Notes: generated by a model from the sequence alone, not told the origin. A stretch of 64,000 bases of DNA from Amycolatopsis mediterranei (GCF_026017845.1 NZ_CP100416.1:1954200-2018199); one strand, 5' to 3'. Positions 43,149-52,894 are shown, counted from the stretch's first letter. Made by a program: numbers and translations.

Positions 43149-44093
43149 TCAGCGCGGTTCGAGTGCGGTGATGACCCAGCCGCCGGGGGTGTGCTCCGCG
43201 GTCACGGAAAGCTGCGCCGCGGCGCTGTCGGTCGCATTGTTGTCGGCCCGGACGGCTGATTGATCGAGAAAGACGAGTAACCGCGCGTGACCATTTTTGA
43301 GTTCCTGGACGGCGATGGCCGAAACGCGCGAAGTGAGCACGAGTTTCTGTTCCGGCGCTTTCCGCTTGACTTCGGCGAAGAGCTTGTCGTAGGAATCTTT
43401 GGCCGACCCGCGCAACACGGCGGCGGCGGCCTTTTCGGTGACGTCGGTCCGGTCGTAGGAATAGGAGAAGATCCGGTTGACGGCGAGGCTGACGGCGGAG
43501 CTCACATCGGCGGTGGCGCCGACGTCGGTGAGCGCCAGGTTCGCGGCGGCGGGGGTGTTCGCGGCGGAGCGGGCTTCGAGGGTGAACCAGACACCGGCCC
43601 CGGCGAGGACGAGGGTGGCGGCGAGGAGGAGGGCGGGGAGGCGGCGCCAGACGGGCCGGGGCTTGGGAGGCTCGGCTTCGGCGGGGTCTGTCTCGGCGGC
43701 TTCCGGCTCGGGGGGAGTAGCTGTGCTGTCGGGGTCGAGCTGGGCGGCTGTGGTCGGGTCTGCTTCGGCCGCGCTGGGTTCGGTGGGCGTGGCGCTGCCG
43801 GGCTCGGCGGTGGAGGTGGCATCGGTCGGCGCGGCTGCGCCGCCGCTTTCGGTGGTCGGCTTGGTGGGGGCGGCTGCGCCGCCGCTTTCGGCGGTCGGCT
43901 TGGCCGGGGCGGCTTCGGCCTCGGTGGCGCCGGGCTCGGCCTCTTCGGCGGTGGGTTCGCCCTCGACCGAGTCGTGGGCGGCACTGCCTCCGAAGCCGCG
44001 TCCGGGATCACCCTCGGCGGTGTTCGCGTTAACGGCACCCGGCTCCGCCGCGAGCTCCTCCGCCGCCCGGGCGGCCGTCTTCGCGCGGCTCAT
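43149..44093 (-). CDS. Mce-associated membrane protein with a long acidic N-terminus
   Basis: A 314-aa protein: about 150 residues of Ala/Glu/Pro/Thr-rich low-complexity sequence on the cytoplasmic side, one membrane helix (LPALLLAATLVLAGAGVWFTL), and a folded extracytoplasmic NTF2-like domain (VSLAVNRIFSYSYDRTD to the end WVITALEPR). This is the Mas/Mam layout of genes at the end of mce operons. Its ATG overlaps the preceding gene's stop by 4 bp. Confidence 0.85.
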   Translation of the reverse strand: MSRAKTAARAAEELAAEPGAVNANTAEGDPGRGFGGSAAHDSVEGEPTAEEAEPGATEAEAAPAKPTAESGGAAAPTKPTTESGGAAAPTDATSTAEPGSATPTEPSAAEADPTTAAQLDPDSTATPPEPEAAETDPAEAEPPKPRPVWRRLPALLLAATLVLAGAGVWFTLEARSAANTPAAANLALTDVGATADVSSAVSLAVNRIFSYSYDRTDVTEKAAAAVLRGSAKDSYDKLFAEVKRKAPEQKLVLTSRVSAIAVQELKNGHARLLVFLDQSAVRADNNATDSAAAQLSVTAEHTPGGWVITALEPR

Positions 44094-44593
44094 CGGGCAC
44101 CCACCGGCAGCTGGTCCAGCGCGCTCAACTTCCACCCGTCCGGCGTCCGGCTCAGCGCCGCCGCGAAGCGGTTGCGCTTGACCGCCGGGGCCGTGCCCTG
44201 CTTGGCCATCGTGATCTCCACCGAGGCCAGCAGCTTCGCCGTGCCCGCGTGCTCGTCCAGCTCGCTCAGGCCTGCGTCCACCACGCGGCCCGTCGCCACC
44301 GTGGCGTTCGCCGCCAAGGTCTTCTTCGTCGTCTCGTCCGTGCGGGCCAGCTGGTCGTGCAGCGGGCCCGTCGAGGCCGACAACCACTTGCCCAGGCCGG
44401 CGTTCACGTCGTGGTAGTCCAGCGTGTTCAGCTCGGCCACCAGCGTGCGGCCGGTGGCCAGCGCCTCGTCGCGAGCCACCCCGTACGTCACCGAAGAAGC
44501 GTGGGCCGCCGAGTACCAGGAATAGCCCGACCAGCCCGCGAACACGGCCGCCGAGGCGGCCAGCACCACCGGGACGATCCTCAGCGCAGCCAC
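44090..44593 (-). CDS. Mce-associated membrane protein
   Basis: A 167-aa protein: one N-terminal helix (VPVVLAASAAVFAGWSGYSWY) and an extracytoplasmic NTF2-like domain ending WKLSALDQLPVGAR. GTG 44593 lies inside the end of mceF (13-bp overlap). Such proteins stabilise Mce complexes in mycobacteria. Confidence 0.85.
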   Translation of the reverse strand: MAALRIVPVVLAASAAVFAGWSGYSWYSAAHASSVTYGVARDEALATGRTLVAELNTLDYHDVNAGLGKWLSASTGPLHDQLARTDETTKKTLAANATVATGRVVDAGLSELDEHAGTAKLLASVEITMAKQGTAPAVKRNRFAAALSRTPDGWKLSALDQLPVGAR

Positions 44594-45789
44594 AGCACCT
44601 CCCCGAGGGTCGTCGCCGTCGCCTGCGTCCCGAGTGACAGCGGGTTCGTCAGCCCGCCCGGCAGCACCGCGGCCGGGACCGGCGGGTGCGGCGCGTTCTG
44701 CGAGCCGCGCACCGAGCTCGGGTCCCCGTACGGGAGCGTGCAGGCCGCGTCGGTGTTGAACGGCATCGGCGAGAGGTCCCTGCTCGACCGGTCCGGCGTC
44801 TTCTCGTAGCCCTGGCGGCACGGCGGCGGGTCGTTGAAGTTCAGCACCAGCCCCATCCGCAGCTGGTCACCCCGGTCGTTCAACGCCGACCCGACCGTCG
44901 CGACCGCGCGGGGCACGTCGGACAGCAGCTGCTCCTCCGCCGCCGTGCGGGTGCCGAACACCCGGGCCGTCGTCAGCAGGTTGGCCAGCAGGATCGGCAG
45001 GCCGGGATCGTTCTCCTTGAGCAGTCCGCCGAGCTCGGACGCCGCCGGCGGTGCGGCGGCGATCAGCCGCCGCAGGTCGCCGTCGGAGTTCGCCAGCTGC
45101 TGGGCGAAGACGCGCGCGTTGCTGCTGAACGAGCGCCACTCCCCGGAGGAGTCGATCTGGGTCCGCAGCACCGTGGCGCCGTCGCCGATCAGCTTCGACG
45201 TCTGCGGCAGGTGGCTGCTCGCCTCCTGGGTGAACGTCGTCGCCGAGTCCATCAGGGTCTGCAGGTCCGGGCCCGCGCCGCGCAGGGCGTCGTCGAGCTC
45301 GTTCACCACCGTGCGCAGGTCCTGGGTCGGCACCGACGCGGTGAACGAGTCCAGGTCCGTCAGCAGGCTGTTCACCGGCAGCGGCAGCGTCGTCGACTCG
45401 CGCCGGATGACCGAACTGCCGTCGAGGTAGGGCGCGTCGGCCGTGCGCGGCTGCAGGTCGACGTACTGCTCGCCGACCGCCGAGCGGTTCGCCACCACGG
45501 CCCGCGAGTCGGCCGGGATGGGTGGGGCCGCGTCGTCGATCAGCAGGTCCGCCTCCATCCCGGTGACGGTGAGCCGCAGCTCGCCGACCCGGCCCACGGC
45601 GACGCCGCGGTAGGTCACCTCGCCGTTGGTGAAAAGGCCGCCGCCCTCGGCGAGCTCGAGCTTCACCGTGTAGCTACCGGAGCCGAACAGCCGGCCCAGC
45701 CCGGCGTAGTTCGCGCCGACGAACGCCGTCGTGGCCAGCGCGATCACGACGAACAGGACGACCTGGACGCGGACTCTGTTGCTCAGCAT
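44581..45789 (-). CDS. Mce family protein, MceF position
   Basis: A 402-aa protein with an N-terminal membrane helix (VVLFVVIALATTAFVGANY), an Mce/MlaD domain (YTVKLELAEGGGLFTNGEVTYRGVAVGRVGEL), a long helical region (about 130-290) and a C-terminal tail with Cys pairs. Helical parts of six different Mce proteins are thought to form a lipid-conducting tunnel. It is the sixth mce gene and overlaps mceE by one base. Confidence 0.92.
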   Translation of the reverse strand: MLSNRVRVQVVLFVVIALATTAFVGANYAGLGRLFGSGSYTVKLELAEGGGLFTNGEVTYRGVAVGRVGELRLTVTGMEADLLIDDAAPPIPADSRAVVANRSAVGEQYVDLQPRTADAPYLDGSSVIRRESTTLPLPVNSLLTDLDSFTASVPTQDLRTVVNELDDALRGAGPDLQTLMDSATTFTQEASSHLPQTSKLIGDGATVLRTQIDSSGEWRSFSSNARVFAQQLANSDGDLRRLIAAAPPAASELGGLLKENDPGLPILLANLLTTARVFGTRTAAEEQLLSDVPRAVATVGSALNDRGDQLRMGLVLNFNDPPPCRQGYEKTPDRSSRDLSPMPFNTDAACTLPYGDPSSVRGSQNAPHPPVPAAVLPGGLTNPLSLGTQATATTLGEVLWLR

Positions 45790-46955
45790 CAGCGGCCTCC
45801 GGAGGGAGCCGGGGTCTTGCTCACCGACGGGAAGACCGGCAGGCCCGTCTCGGGGACACCCTCGCCGAGCGGGGGCAGCGGCACACCGGGCGCCGGGATC
45901 ATCGAGACGAAGGCGTTGACGTAGTCGCCCTTCACCGTGTTCAGCACCGAGTCCGGGAACGGGAACGTCGGCAGCATCTGCAGCGACTGCGGCAGGTTCT
46001 CCCCGGCCGCGGCCAGCTGCCCGAGGATCGGCGCCAGCGCACGCAGGTCGGCCACCATGTCGGCGCGGCTGCGGTCGACGACGTCGGTGGCGACCGTGCC
46101 GAGCCGGTCCAGCGACTGCAGCATCGACACGAGCTGGGTGCGCTGGTCGGTGAGCGTCTGCAGCCCCGGCGTCAGGTCGGTCAGCGCACCGGAGACCTGC
46201 TCGTGGCGGTTCGCCAGCGTGGCCGACAGCCGGTTCAGCCCGTCGAGCGCTTCGGTGATGTTCGAGCGGTGCGCGTCCAGGTCGGTCACCAGGGTGTTCA
46301 CCCCGGAGAGGAACGACCGGATCTGTTCTTCGTTGCCGTCCATCACCTTCGACAGTTCACGGTTGATCGTCTGCAGCTGCCCGATCCCGCCGCCGTTGAG
46401 CAGCAGGGACAGGGCGCCGAAGATCTCTTCGAACTCGGGGTTGCGGTTGGTGCGGTCCAGGGTGATCGTGGCGCCGTTCGCCAGCCGCCCGGTGCCGGCG
46501 TTCTTCGCGTCGGCGGTTTTCGTGTCACCGTCCGGCGGAGCCAGTTCGACGAACTTCTCGCCGAGCAGACTGGACTGGCGCAGCCGCGCGACCGCGTTCG
46601 CGGGCAGCACGACGTCGCCGTTGACCTCCAGCACCGTTTCGGCCGTCCAGCCGTCGCCGCCCAGCCGGACTTCCCGCACCCGGCCGACCGGGACGTCCCC
46701 GACCTTCACCGCGGCCTGCGGCACGAGGTCGAGCACATCGGCGAACTGCACGGTCACCGAGTACGGGTGGTCGCCGACGTCGGCGCCACCGGGCAGGGGC
46801 AGGTCGTAGACGCCCTTGAACTCCCCCGACGAGCAGCCCGCGAGCGTCAGGCACCCGACGGCGAAGACGGCGAGCACGCGGTGTCTTCTGGGGCCGAGCC
46901 CCAGGCCCCGGCCGGGGGGCAAGCCCCCCTGGACCCCCCGAATGCGGCGTGTCAT
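45789..46955 (-). CDS. Mce family lipoprotein, MceE (LprK) position
   Basis: A 388-aa lipoprotein: the lipobox LTLAGCSSG follows a basic N-terminus. The Mce domain (YSVTVQFADVLDLVPQAAVKVGDVPVGRV) and a long helical domain follow. The lipid anchor at this position is the rule for the fifth gene of mce operons. The ATG overlaps the mceD stop by 4 bp. Confidence 0.92.
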   Translation of the reverse strand: MTRRIRGVQGGLPPGRGLGLGPRRHRVLAVFAVGCLTLAGCSSGEFKGVYDLPLPGGADVGDHPYSVTVQFADVLDLVPQAAVKVGDVPVGRVREVRLGGDGWTAETVLEVNGDVVLPANAVARLRQSSLLGEKFVELAPPDGDTKTADAKNAGTGRLANGATITLDRTNRNPEFEEIFGALSLLLNGGGIGQLQTINRELSKVMDGNEEQIRSFLSGVNTLVTDLDAHRSNITEALDGLNRLSATLANRHEQVSGALTDLTPGLQTLTDQRTQLVSMLQSLDRLGTVATDVVDRSRADMVADLRALAPILGQLAAAGENLPQSLQMLPTFPFPDSVLNTVKGDYVNAFVSMIPAPGVPLPPLGEGVPETGLPVFPSVSKTPAPSGGR

Positions 46956-47989
46956 CGCCCGCCTCCGTTGGTGTAAGTGTCGCCCGTGACCGGCAGCGGC
47001 AGCGGCGGCTGGAGGTAGTAGTCGAAGGTGCCGCGGCCGAGCAGCCGCCCGGTGGCCGGGTCGACCGCGTCGAGCACGTTCGTCACCGCCAGCGGCGCGA
47101 CGTCGAGCGTTTCGGCCAGCGACGCGCGCTGCTCGACGAGGGTCCGCGTGGTCGTCACCAGGTTGTCCACGTTGGCCTTGAGCGCGCCGCGGTTGTCGCG
47201 GATGAAGCCCTGGACGTCGGCGAGCGCGCGGCCGAGGCCGTCGAGGGCCTGCGCCAGCTCGCCGCTGTTGGCCGCGAGGGTGCCGGAGATCTGCGCCAGC
47301 TGCTGGTTGACGTTGCTCACCTGGCTGTCGTTGGTGGCCAGCATGGTGGTGAACTGCTGCAGCTCGCTGACCGTGCCGAACAGGTCGCTCGAGTTGCCGG
47401 CCAGCGTGCGGGCCAGCTGGGCGAAGTTGCGGACGCTGTCGTTGACCGTGCGGCCGTTGCCCTGCAGGTTCTGCGCGCCGGTCTTCAGCAGGTCCGACAG
47501 CGCGCCCTGGGCGTTGGCGCCGTTCGGGCCGAGCGCCTTCGAGATCGTGTCGAGGCTGGCGTAGAGCTGGTCGAGCTCCACCGGGGTGGCCGTCCGCTGG
47601 ATCGGGATCGTCGCGCCGTCCGGCAGCCGCGGCCCGCCGCGGGCCGGCTTGGCGAACTGCAGGTAGCGGTCGGCGACGACGCTGGGCGCGATCACCAGGA
47701 GCGTCGTGTCTTCGGCGACGCCGACCGAGCCGTCGATGCTCATGTCCACCTGCACCTGCTCGCCGCGCGGGGCGACCGCGTCGACCTGGCCGATCCGGAC
47801 GCCGAGCACGCGCACGTCCGAACCGGGGTAGACGCCGACCGCGCGGGTGAAGAACGCCGTGACGTGGTGCTGCCCGGAGCCGGAGAACACCCACCACAGC
47901 GCGGCCGTGACGACGAGGGCGAGCAGCAGGGCGGCGGCGACGAAACGGCTCGCCAGGACGCCGGCGCGGGTTGTGGTCAGCGCGCTCAC
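46952..47989 (-). CDS. Mce family protein, MceD position
   Basis: A 345-aa protein with an N-terminal helix (FVAAALLLALVVTAALWWVF), an Mce domain (HVTAFFTRAVGVYPGSDVRVLGVRIGQVDAV) and a long helical region. GTG 47989 overlaps the mceC stop by 4 bp. Fourth of six. Confidence 0.92.
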   Translation of the reverse strand: MSALTTTRAGVLASRFVAAALLLALVVTAALWWVFSGSGQHHVTAFFTRAVGVYPGSDVRVLGVRIGQVDAVAPRGEQVQVDMSIDGSVGVAEDTTLLVIAPSVVADRYLQFAKPARGGPRLPDGATIPIQRTATPVELDQLYASLDTISKALGPNGANAQGALSDLLKTGAQNLQGNGRTVNDSVRNFAQLARTLAGNSSDLFGTVSELQQFTTMLATNDSQVSNVNQQLAQISGTLAANSGELAQALDGLGRALADVQGFIRDNRGALKANVDNLVTTTRTLVEQRASLAETLDVAPLAVTNVLDAVDPATGRLLGRGTFDYYLQPPLPLPVTGDTYTNGGGR

Positions 47990-48987
47990 TTGGCCCCTCC
48001 CGGGTTCTTCGGCGGGGTGCAGGGGTCGTGGTTCTCGGGCAGCAGCCCGCAGAGGTAGGCGTCGATCCAGTGGCCGTTGCCGGTCGTGTTGGTGAGCACC
48101 CGGAAGTACGGGCCGGCCAGCTGCAGGCCCTTGGTGAGGTTGTCGTTCTGCCGCTTGAGCAGGTCGGTGACCTGGTTGAGCGACTGCAGGGCCGGCTTCA
48201 GCGCGTCGCTGTCGTCCCGCACCAGCCCGCTGAGCTGGCCGGCCAGCCGCGCCGAGCCGTCCAGCAGGTCCCGGATGGCGTCGCGGCGGCTGTTCAGCTC
48301 GGTGAGCAGCAGGTTGCCGTCGCCGATCAGCTTCTCGAAGTCGTCGTTCGAGTTCGCCAGCGTCGTGGTCAGCTTCCGGGCGTTGGCCAGCAGCTCGGCG
48401 ATCTGGCTGTCGCGGCTGGAGACCGTCTTGGACAGCCGGGAGAGCCCGTCGAGTGCGCTGCGGACGTGTTCGGGGGAGTTGCGGAAGGTGTCCGACAACG
48501 TGGTGAAGCTGTCCGCGAGCTGCTTGGTGTCGATCGCGCCCACGGTGTCGGCGAGGCCGTTGAAGGCGTCGGTGACGTCGTAGGGCGTGACCGTCCGGGT
48601 CCGCGGGATGGGCCGGCCCGGGTCCTGGACACCGTCGCCGGTGGGGTTGAGCGCGAGGAACTTGCGGCCCAGCAAGGTCTTGATCTTGATCTCGGCGGAC
48701 GTGCGGTCCCCGATCCAGGCGTTCTTGACCCGGAAGGAGACGAGGACGTGGTCGTCGGCCAGCTGCACGCCGCGGACCTCGCCGACCTTGATGCCGGCGA
48801 TCCGGACCTCGTCGTCGGACTGCAGGCCGGCGGCTTCGGAGAACTCGGCCTCGTACGTGGTGCCGCCGCCGACGATCGGGAGGTTGTCGTAGTTGAGCGT
48901 CACCGTCAGCAGCGCGGCCAGCGCGACACTGCCGATCACCCCGAGGACGATCGGGTTGCGCTCCTTGAAGGATTTCACGATTGGCAC
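47986..48987 (-). CDS. Mce family protein, MceC position
   Basis: A 333-aa protein: an N-terminal helix (PIVLGVIGSVALAALLTVTL), an Mce domain (YEAEFSEAAGLQSDDEVRIAGIKVGEV), a helical region and a C-terminal tail with two Cys. GTG 48987 lies in the end of mceB (13-bp overlap). Third of six. Confidence 0.92.
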   Translation of the reverse strand: MPIVKSFKERNPIVLGVIGSVALAALLTVTLNYDNLPIVGGGTTYEAEFSEAAGLQSDDEVRIAGIKVGEVRGVQLADDHVLVSFRVKNAWIGDRTSAEIKIKTLLGRKFLALNPTGDGVQDPGRPIPRTRTVTPYDVTDAFNGLADTVGAIDTKQLADSFTTLSDTFRNSPEHVRSALDGLSRLSKTVSSRDSQIAELLANARKLTTTLANSNDDFEKLIGDGNLLLTELNSRRDAIRDLLDGSARLAGQLSGLVRDDSDALKPALQSLNQVTDLLKRQNDNLTKGLQLAGPYFRVLTNTTGNGHWIDAYLCGLLPENHDPCTPPKNPGGAK

Positions 48988-49979
48988 CTCGGCGTCTCCG
49001 TCAGCACCCCGCGCGGCGGCGTGGCTTCGAGCGTGGCGCGGCAGAGGAAGAAGTTCATCCAGGAGCCGTAGGAAGCGGTCCGGCCGATTTCGTTGAACTT
49101 CACCGGCAGGTTGGTCAGGAAGCTGTCCACATCGGACTGGTTCTGGGCCAGTGTCCCGGCGACGTCCCGCAGGCCGGCGATGCTGTCCTTCAGCGGCGGG
49201 CGGGCCTGCTCGAACAGCCCCGCGGTGGACTCGGTCAGCGCGCCGATCCCGCTGATGGCGTCGCCGATCGCGGCGCGGTCGCCCGCCAGCCCGGAGACCA
49301 GCTGCCGCAGGGTGGACACGAGGTTCGCCAGCGCGTCGCCCTTGCCGTTGACCGTCTTCAGGACCGTGTTGAGGTTCCCGATGACCTCGCCGATCACCTT
49401 GTCGCGCCCGGCGAGGGTGGTGGTCAGCGAGCCGGTGTGCAGCAGCAGGCTCTCGACGGTGCCGCCTTCGCCCTGCAGCACCTGGACGATCTCGCCGGAG
49501 AGCTCGTTGACGTCCTTCGGCGACAGCGCCTGGAACAGCGGTTTGAAGCCGTTGAAGAGGTCGGTGAGGTCCAGCGCGGGTGTCGTGCGGTCCAGCGGGA
49601 TCTCGGCACCCTGCGGCAGCTGCTCCCGGGTGCCGGTGGTCCCGCGTTCCAGGGCGACGTACCGCTGGCCGACCATGTTGCGGTACTTGATGACCGCGCG
49701 GACGTCGGCGGGCAGCCGACGGCCCTGGTCGAGGGAGAACCCGACCACCGCCCGGTTGCGGTCGCCGATGTCGAGGGACTCGACCTGGCCGACGCGGACT
49801 CCGGAGATGCGCACGTCGTCGCCGACGTTGAGCGAAGTCGCGTCGAGGAATTTGGCCGTGTAGCGCTCGGTGGCGCCGACGCCGGAGTTGGTGATGGAGA
49901 TGGCCAGCAGCGTCGTCGCCAGCGCCGTGACGGCGATGAAGATGAGGCTCTTGATCAGCGGGGCGGCGATGTTCCTCAC
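48975..49979 (-). CDS. Mce family protein, MceB position
   Basis: A 334-aa protein: an N-terminal helix (LIKSLIFIAVTALATTLLAISI), an Mce domain (YTAKFLDATSLNVGDDVRISGVRVGQVESL), a long helical part. GTG 49979 overlaps the mceA stop by 4 bp. Second of six. Confidence 0.92.
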   Translation of the reverse strand: MRNIAAPLIKSLIFIAVTALATTLLAISITNSGVGATERYTAKFLDATSLNVGDDVRISGVRVGQVESLDIGDRNRAVVGFSLDQGRRLPADVRAVIKYRNMVGQRYVALERGTTGTREQLPQGAEIPLDRTTPALDLTDLFNGFKPLFQALSPKDVNELSGEIVQVLQGEGGTVESLLLHTGSLTTTLAGRDKVIGEVIGNLNTVLKTVNGKGDALANLVSTLRQLVSGLAGDRAAIGDAISGIGALTESTAGLFEQARPPLKDSIAGLRDVAGTLAQNQSDVDSFLTNLPVKFNEIGRTASYGSWMNFFLCRATLEATPPRGVLTETPRCQS

Positions 49980-51250
49980 TTGAGCGTCACCTCCGTGCCG
50001 CGGTAGAGCGGCCCGACGAGCACGCTGCTCCAGGCCGGCACCTCGGCCGTCGGCACCCCGATCGACGGCGCGACCAGGGTGGACAGCAGCTGCTCCTCCT
50101 GCGGCGAGTTCGCGATCCCGAGGTCACCCTGGCCACCGGCGAGCAGCGGGTGCCCGGCGGTACCCGGGGCCGCCGCGGCGGTGCCGATCGTCGGGGAGAC
50201 GCCGGAGGGGTAGCACCGGGGCTCGCCGCCGCCGGTGAAGCGCGGGTCGTCCCGGCCCGGCAGGTACTTGCCGCTGTCGGGGACGACCGCGACGTCGGCG
50301 TGCATGCCCGGTTCGCGCGTGCCCGCGCCGAGCACCTTGTCCATGGATTTCCTCAGTGCGTTGAGCGAGCCGATCGTGCAGGCGAAGCTGGGGGAGTACT
50401 TCGCCGCGATCTCCAGCGGCGCGCGGCTGTCGGCGGCCAGGGAGATGAGGTTGTCCCGGTTGCCGGCCAGGAAAGTGGCGACCTCCTGGGACGACGACGT
50501 CACCTGCTGGTACACCCCGGCCAGGTCGGCCTGCTTCTCCTTGACCGTGTTGAGCGTGACCGCCGAGTCGGTGAGGGCGTCGAGGAGGTCGGGCGCGATG
50601 TCGCCGTAGAGCCGGGAAACTCCTGCGAGGTCCTTCAGGTCCGAGGTCAGCTGCGGGAGCTCGGGGTTGAACTCCTTGAGGTAGTCCGCGGCGGTGGACA
50701 GCGTCTTCCCGAGCTGCTCGCCGCGTCCCTCCAGTGCCGTCGAAACCGCGGTCAGCGTCGTCGCCAGCTTCTGCGGCTGGACGGCTTTCAGCAGCGGCAG
50801 CAGGTTGTCGAAGACCCGTTCCAGTTCCACCGCGTTCGCCGAATGGTCCTGCTCGATGACGTCGCCGGCGGCCAGGTGCGGCGCGCGCTCGCCGTCCGGG
50901 ATGGACAGCTGGACGTACCGCTCGCCGAACAGCGTCTTCGGGACGAGCAGCGCGGAGACGTTGCGGGGCAGCATGTCCACCTTGCCCGGTTCGAGAGCAA
51001 GCGCTATCTCGGCACCCTGCGGGGTGGCCCGGACGCCGCGGATCTCGCCGACGAGCACACCGCGGGCCTTGACCTGGCCGCCCGGCGAGAGCTGGTTGCC
51101 GATGCGGCTCGCCTTGAGCGTCACCGGGACCGTGGTGACGAAGTCCTTGTCGTACACCTTGATCGAGAGCGTCACCAGCACGCCCATCACCACGAGGAAC
51201 AGCACGCCGGCGGTGCGGACCCCGGCCTTGCGGCGGGTTTCCCTTCTCAT
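49976..51250 (-). CDS. Mce family protein, MceA position
   Basis: A 424-aa protein: an N-terminal helix (AGVLFLVVMGVLVTLSIKVY), an Mce domain (VPVTLKASRIGNQLSPGGQVKARGVLVGEI), a long helical region and a C-terminal extension with Gly/Ala-rich parts. The ATG overlaps the second yrbE gene by 4 bp. First of the six substrate-channel proteins. Confidence 0.92.
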   Translation of the reverse strand: MRRETRRKAGVRTAGVLFLVVMGVLVTLSIKVYDKDFVTTVPVTLKASRIGNQLSPGGQVKARGVLVGEIRGVRATPQGAEIALALEPGKVDMLPRNVSALLVPKTLFGERYVQLSIPDGERAPHLAAGDVIEQDHSANAVELERVFDNLLPLLKAVQPQKLATTLTAVSTALEGRGEQLGKTLSTAADYLKEFNPELPQLTSDLKDLAGVSRLYGDIAPDLLDALTDSAVTLNTVKEKQADLAGVYQQVTSSSQEVATFLAGNRDNLISLAADSRAPLEIAAKYSPSFACTIGSLNALRKSMDKVLGAGTREPGMHADVAVVPDSGKYLPGRDDPRFTGGGEPRCYPSGVSPTIGTAAAAPGTAGHPLLAGGQGDLGIANSPQEEQLLSTLVAPSIGVPTAEVPAWSSVLVGPLYRGTEVTLK

Positions 51251-52098
51251 CCGGCCACCTGCACGGTCGTCGTCGCGCCCCAGATCGCCAGGGACAGGAA
51301 GAAGTCGAGGACGCTGATCGCGACGATCGCGGTGCGCACCGCGCGGCCGACCGCGACACCGACGCCGGCCGGGCCGCCGCTCGCGCGGAAGCCGTAGTAG
51401 CAGTGCGCCAGGACCACCACGATGCTGAACACCAGGACCTTCCCGAACGACCACAGCACGTCGCCGGGCGGGAGGAACAGCAGGAAGTAGTGGTCGTAGG
51501 TGCCCGCGGACTGGCCGAAGAACCACACGGTGATCTGCCGCGAGGCGAGGTAGCTCGACAGCAGCCCGATCGCGTAGAGCGGGATGACGGCGAGGAAGCC
51601 GGCGATCACCCGGGTCGTCACCAGGTAGGGGACGCTGGGGATGCCCATGACTTCGAGGGCGTCGATCTCCTCGGAGATCCGCATCGCGCCGAGCTGGGCG
51701 GTGAAGCCGCAGCCGACGGTGGCGGACAACGCGAGGCCGCTGACCAGCGGCGCGATCTCGCGGGTGTTGAAGTAGGCGGAGACGAACCCGGCGAACGCCG
51801 ACGTCCCGACCTGGTTCAGCGCGGAGTAGCCCTGCAGGCCGACGACCGTGCCGGTGGCGACGGTCATCCCGATCATCACGCCGATCGTGCCGCCGATGAC
51901 GGCCAGCGCGCCGCTGCCGAAGCTGACCTCGGCCAGCAGGCGGACGACCTCGCGCAGGTAGCGGCGCAGCGCCCGCGGGGTCCAGGCGATCGCGCGGATG
52001 AAGAAGAGGATCTGGTCGCCGAGGGTGTCGAGGAAGCCGAACCGGCGGTCGACGGCCTCGCGTACCCGCGCGGTTCTCGGGAGGTCCGTGGTCGTCAC
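51247..52098 (-). CDS. Mce-system permease, YrbEB (MlaE family)
   Basis: A 283-aa inner-membrane permease of the MlaE family: about five membrane helices and the conserved motif GCGFTAQLGAMRISEEIDALEVMGI. It pairs with YrbEA to form the transporter core, powered by an ATPase (MceG/Mkl) that is usually encoded elsewhere and is not in this window. GTG 52098 starts 1 bp after the yrbEA stop. Confidence 0.94.
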   Translation of the reverse strand: MTTTDLPRTARVREAVDRRFGFLDTLGDQILFFIRAIAWTPRALRRYLREVVRLLAEVSFGSGALAVIGGTIGVMIGMTVATGTVVGLQGYSALNQVGTSAFAGFVSAYFNTREIAPLVSGLALSATVGCGFTAQLGAMRISEEIDALEVMGIPSVPYLVTTRVIAGFLAVIPLYAIGLLSSYLASRQITVWFFGQSAGTYDHYFLLFLPPGDVLWSFGKVLVFSIVVVLAHCYYGFRASGGPAGVGVAVGRAVRTAIVAISVLDFFLSLAIWGATTTVQVAG

Positions 52099-52099
52099 T

Positions 52100-52894
52100 T
52101 CAGCTCCCCTTGGGCGGAACGAGTTGCAGGTAGACGGTGGTGAGGATCAGGTTCAGCACGAACAGCAGCAGGAACGTGATGACGACCGACTGGTTGACCG
52201 CGTCGCCGACGCCCTTCGGGCCGCCCTTGGGGTTGAGGCCGCGGTAGGAGGCGACCACCCCGGCGACGAAGCCGAAGATGAGGGCCTTGATCTCGCTGAT
52301 CCACAGGTCGGGCAGCTGGGCCAGGGCCGAGAAGCTGGCCAGGTAGGCGCCCGGGGTGCCGTGCTGCATGATCACGTTGAAGAAGTAGCCGCCGAGCACG
52401 CCGACGACGCTGACCATGCCGTTGAGGAAGACCGCGACCCCCATCGCGGCGAGCACCCGCGGCACGATCAGCCGCTGCACGGGCGAGACGCCGAGGACTT
52501 CCATGGCGTCGATCTCTTCGCGGATGGTCCGGGAGCCGAGGTCGGCGCACATCGCGCTGCCACCCGCGCCGGCGATGAGCAGCGCGGTGACGATCGGGCT
52601 GGCCTGCTGGATGATCGCGAGCACGCTCGCCGCGCCGGTGAACGACTGCGCGCCGATCTGCGTGGTCAGCGAGCCGATGTGCAGCGCGATCACCGCGCCG
52701 AACGGGATCGAGACCAGCGCCGTCGGCAGGATCGACACGCTCGCGATGAACCAGAACTGCTGGATCAGCTCCCGCGCCTGGAACGGGCGGCGGAAGGTCA
52801 GCCGGACGACGTCGAGGCCGAGTCCGTAGAGCCGTCCGGTCTGCCGCAGTGCGGCCGCCCCCGGGAACGACGCCGTCGTCGTCCGTTCGGCCAT
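52100..52894 (-). CDS. Mce-system permease, YrbEA (MlaE family)
   Basis: A 264-aa MlaE-family permease with the motif GGSAMCADLGSRTIREEIDAMEVLGV and about five membrane helices. GGAGG lies 7 bp before ATG 52894. As first gene of the mce operon it marks the promoter side; the whole run down to the Mce-associated genes overlaps or nearly so and should be one transcript. Substrate (sterol, fatty acid or other lipid) cannot be told from sequence. Confidence 0.94.
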   Translation of the reverse strand: MAERTTTASFPGAAALRQTGRLYGLGLDVVRLTFRRPFQARELIQQFWFIASVSILPTALVSIPFGAVIALHIGSLTTQIGAQSFTGAASVLAIIQQASPIVTALLIAGAGGSAMCADLGSRTIREEIDAMEVLGVSPVQRLIVPRVLAAMGVAVFLNGMVSVVGVLGGYFFNVIMQHGTPGAYLASFSALAQLPDLWISEIKALIFGFVAGVVASYRGLNPKGGPKGVGDAVNQSVVITFLLLFVLNLILTTVYLQLVPPKGS

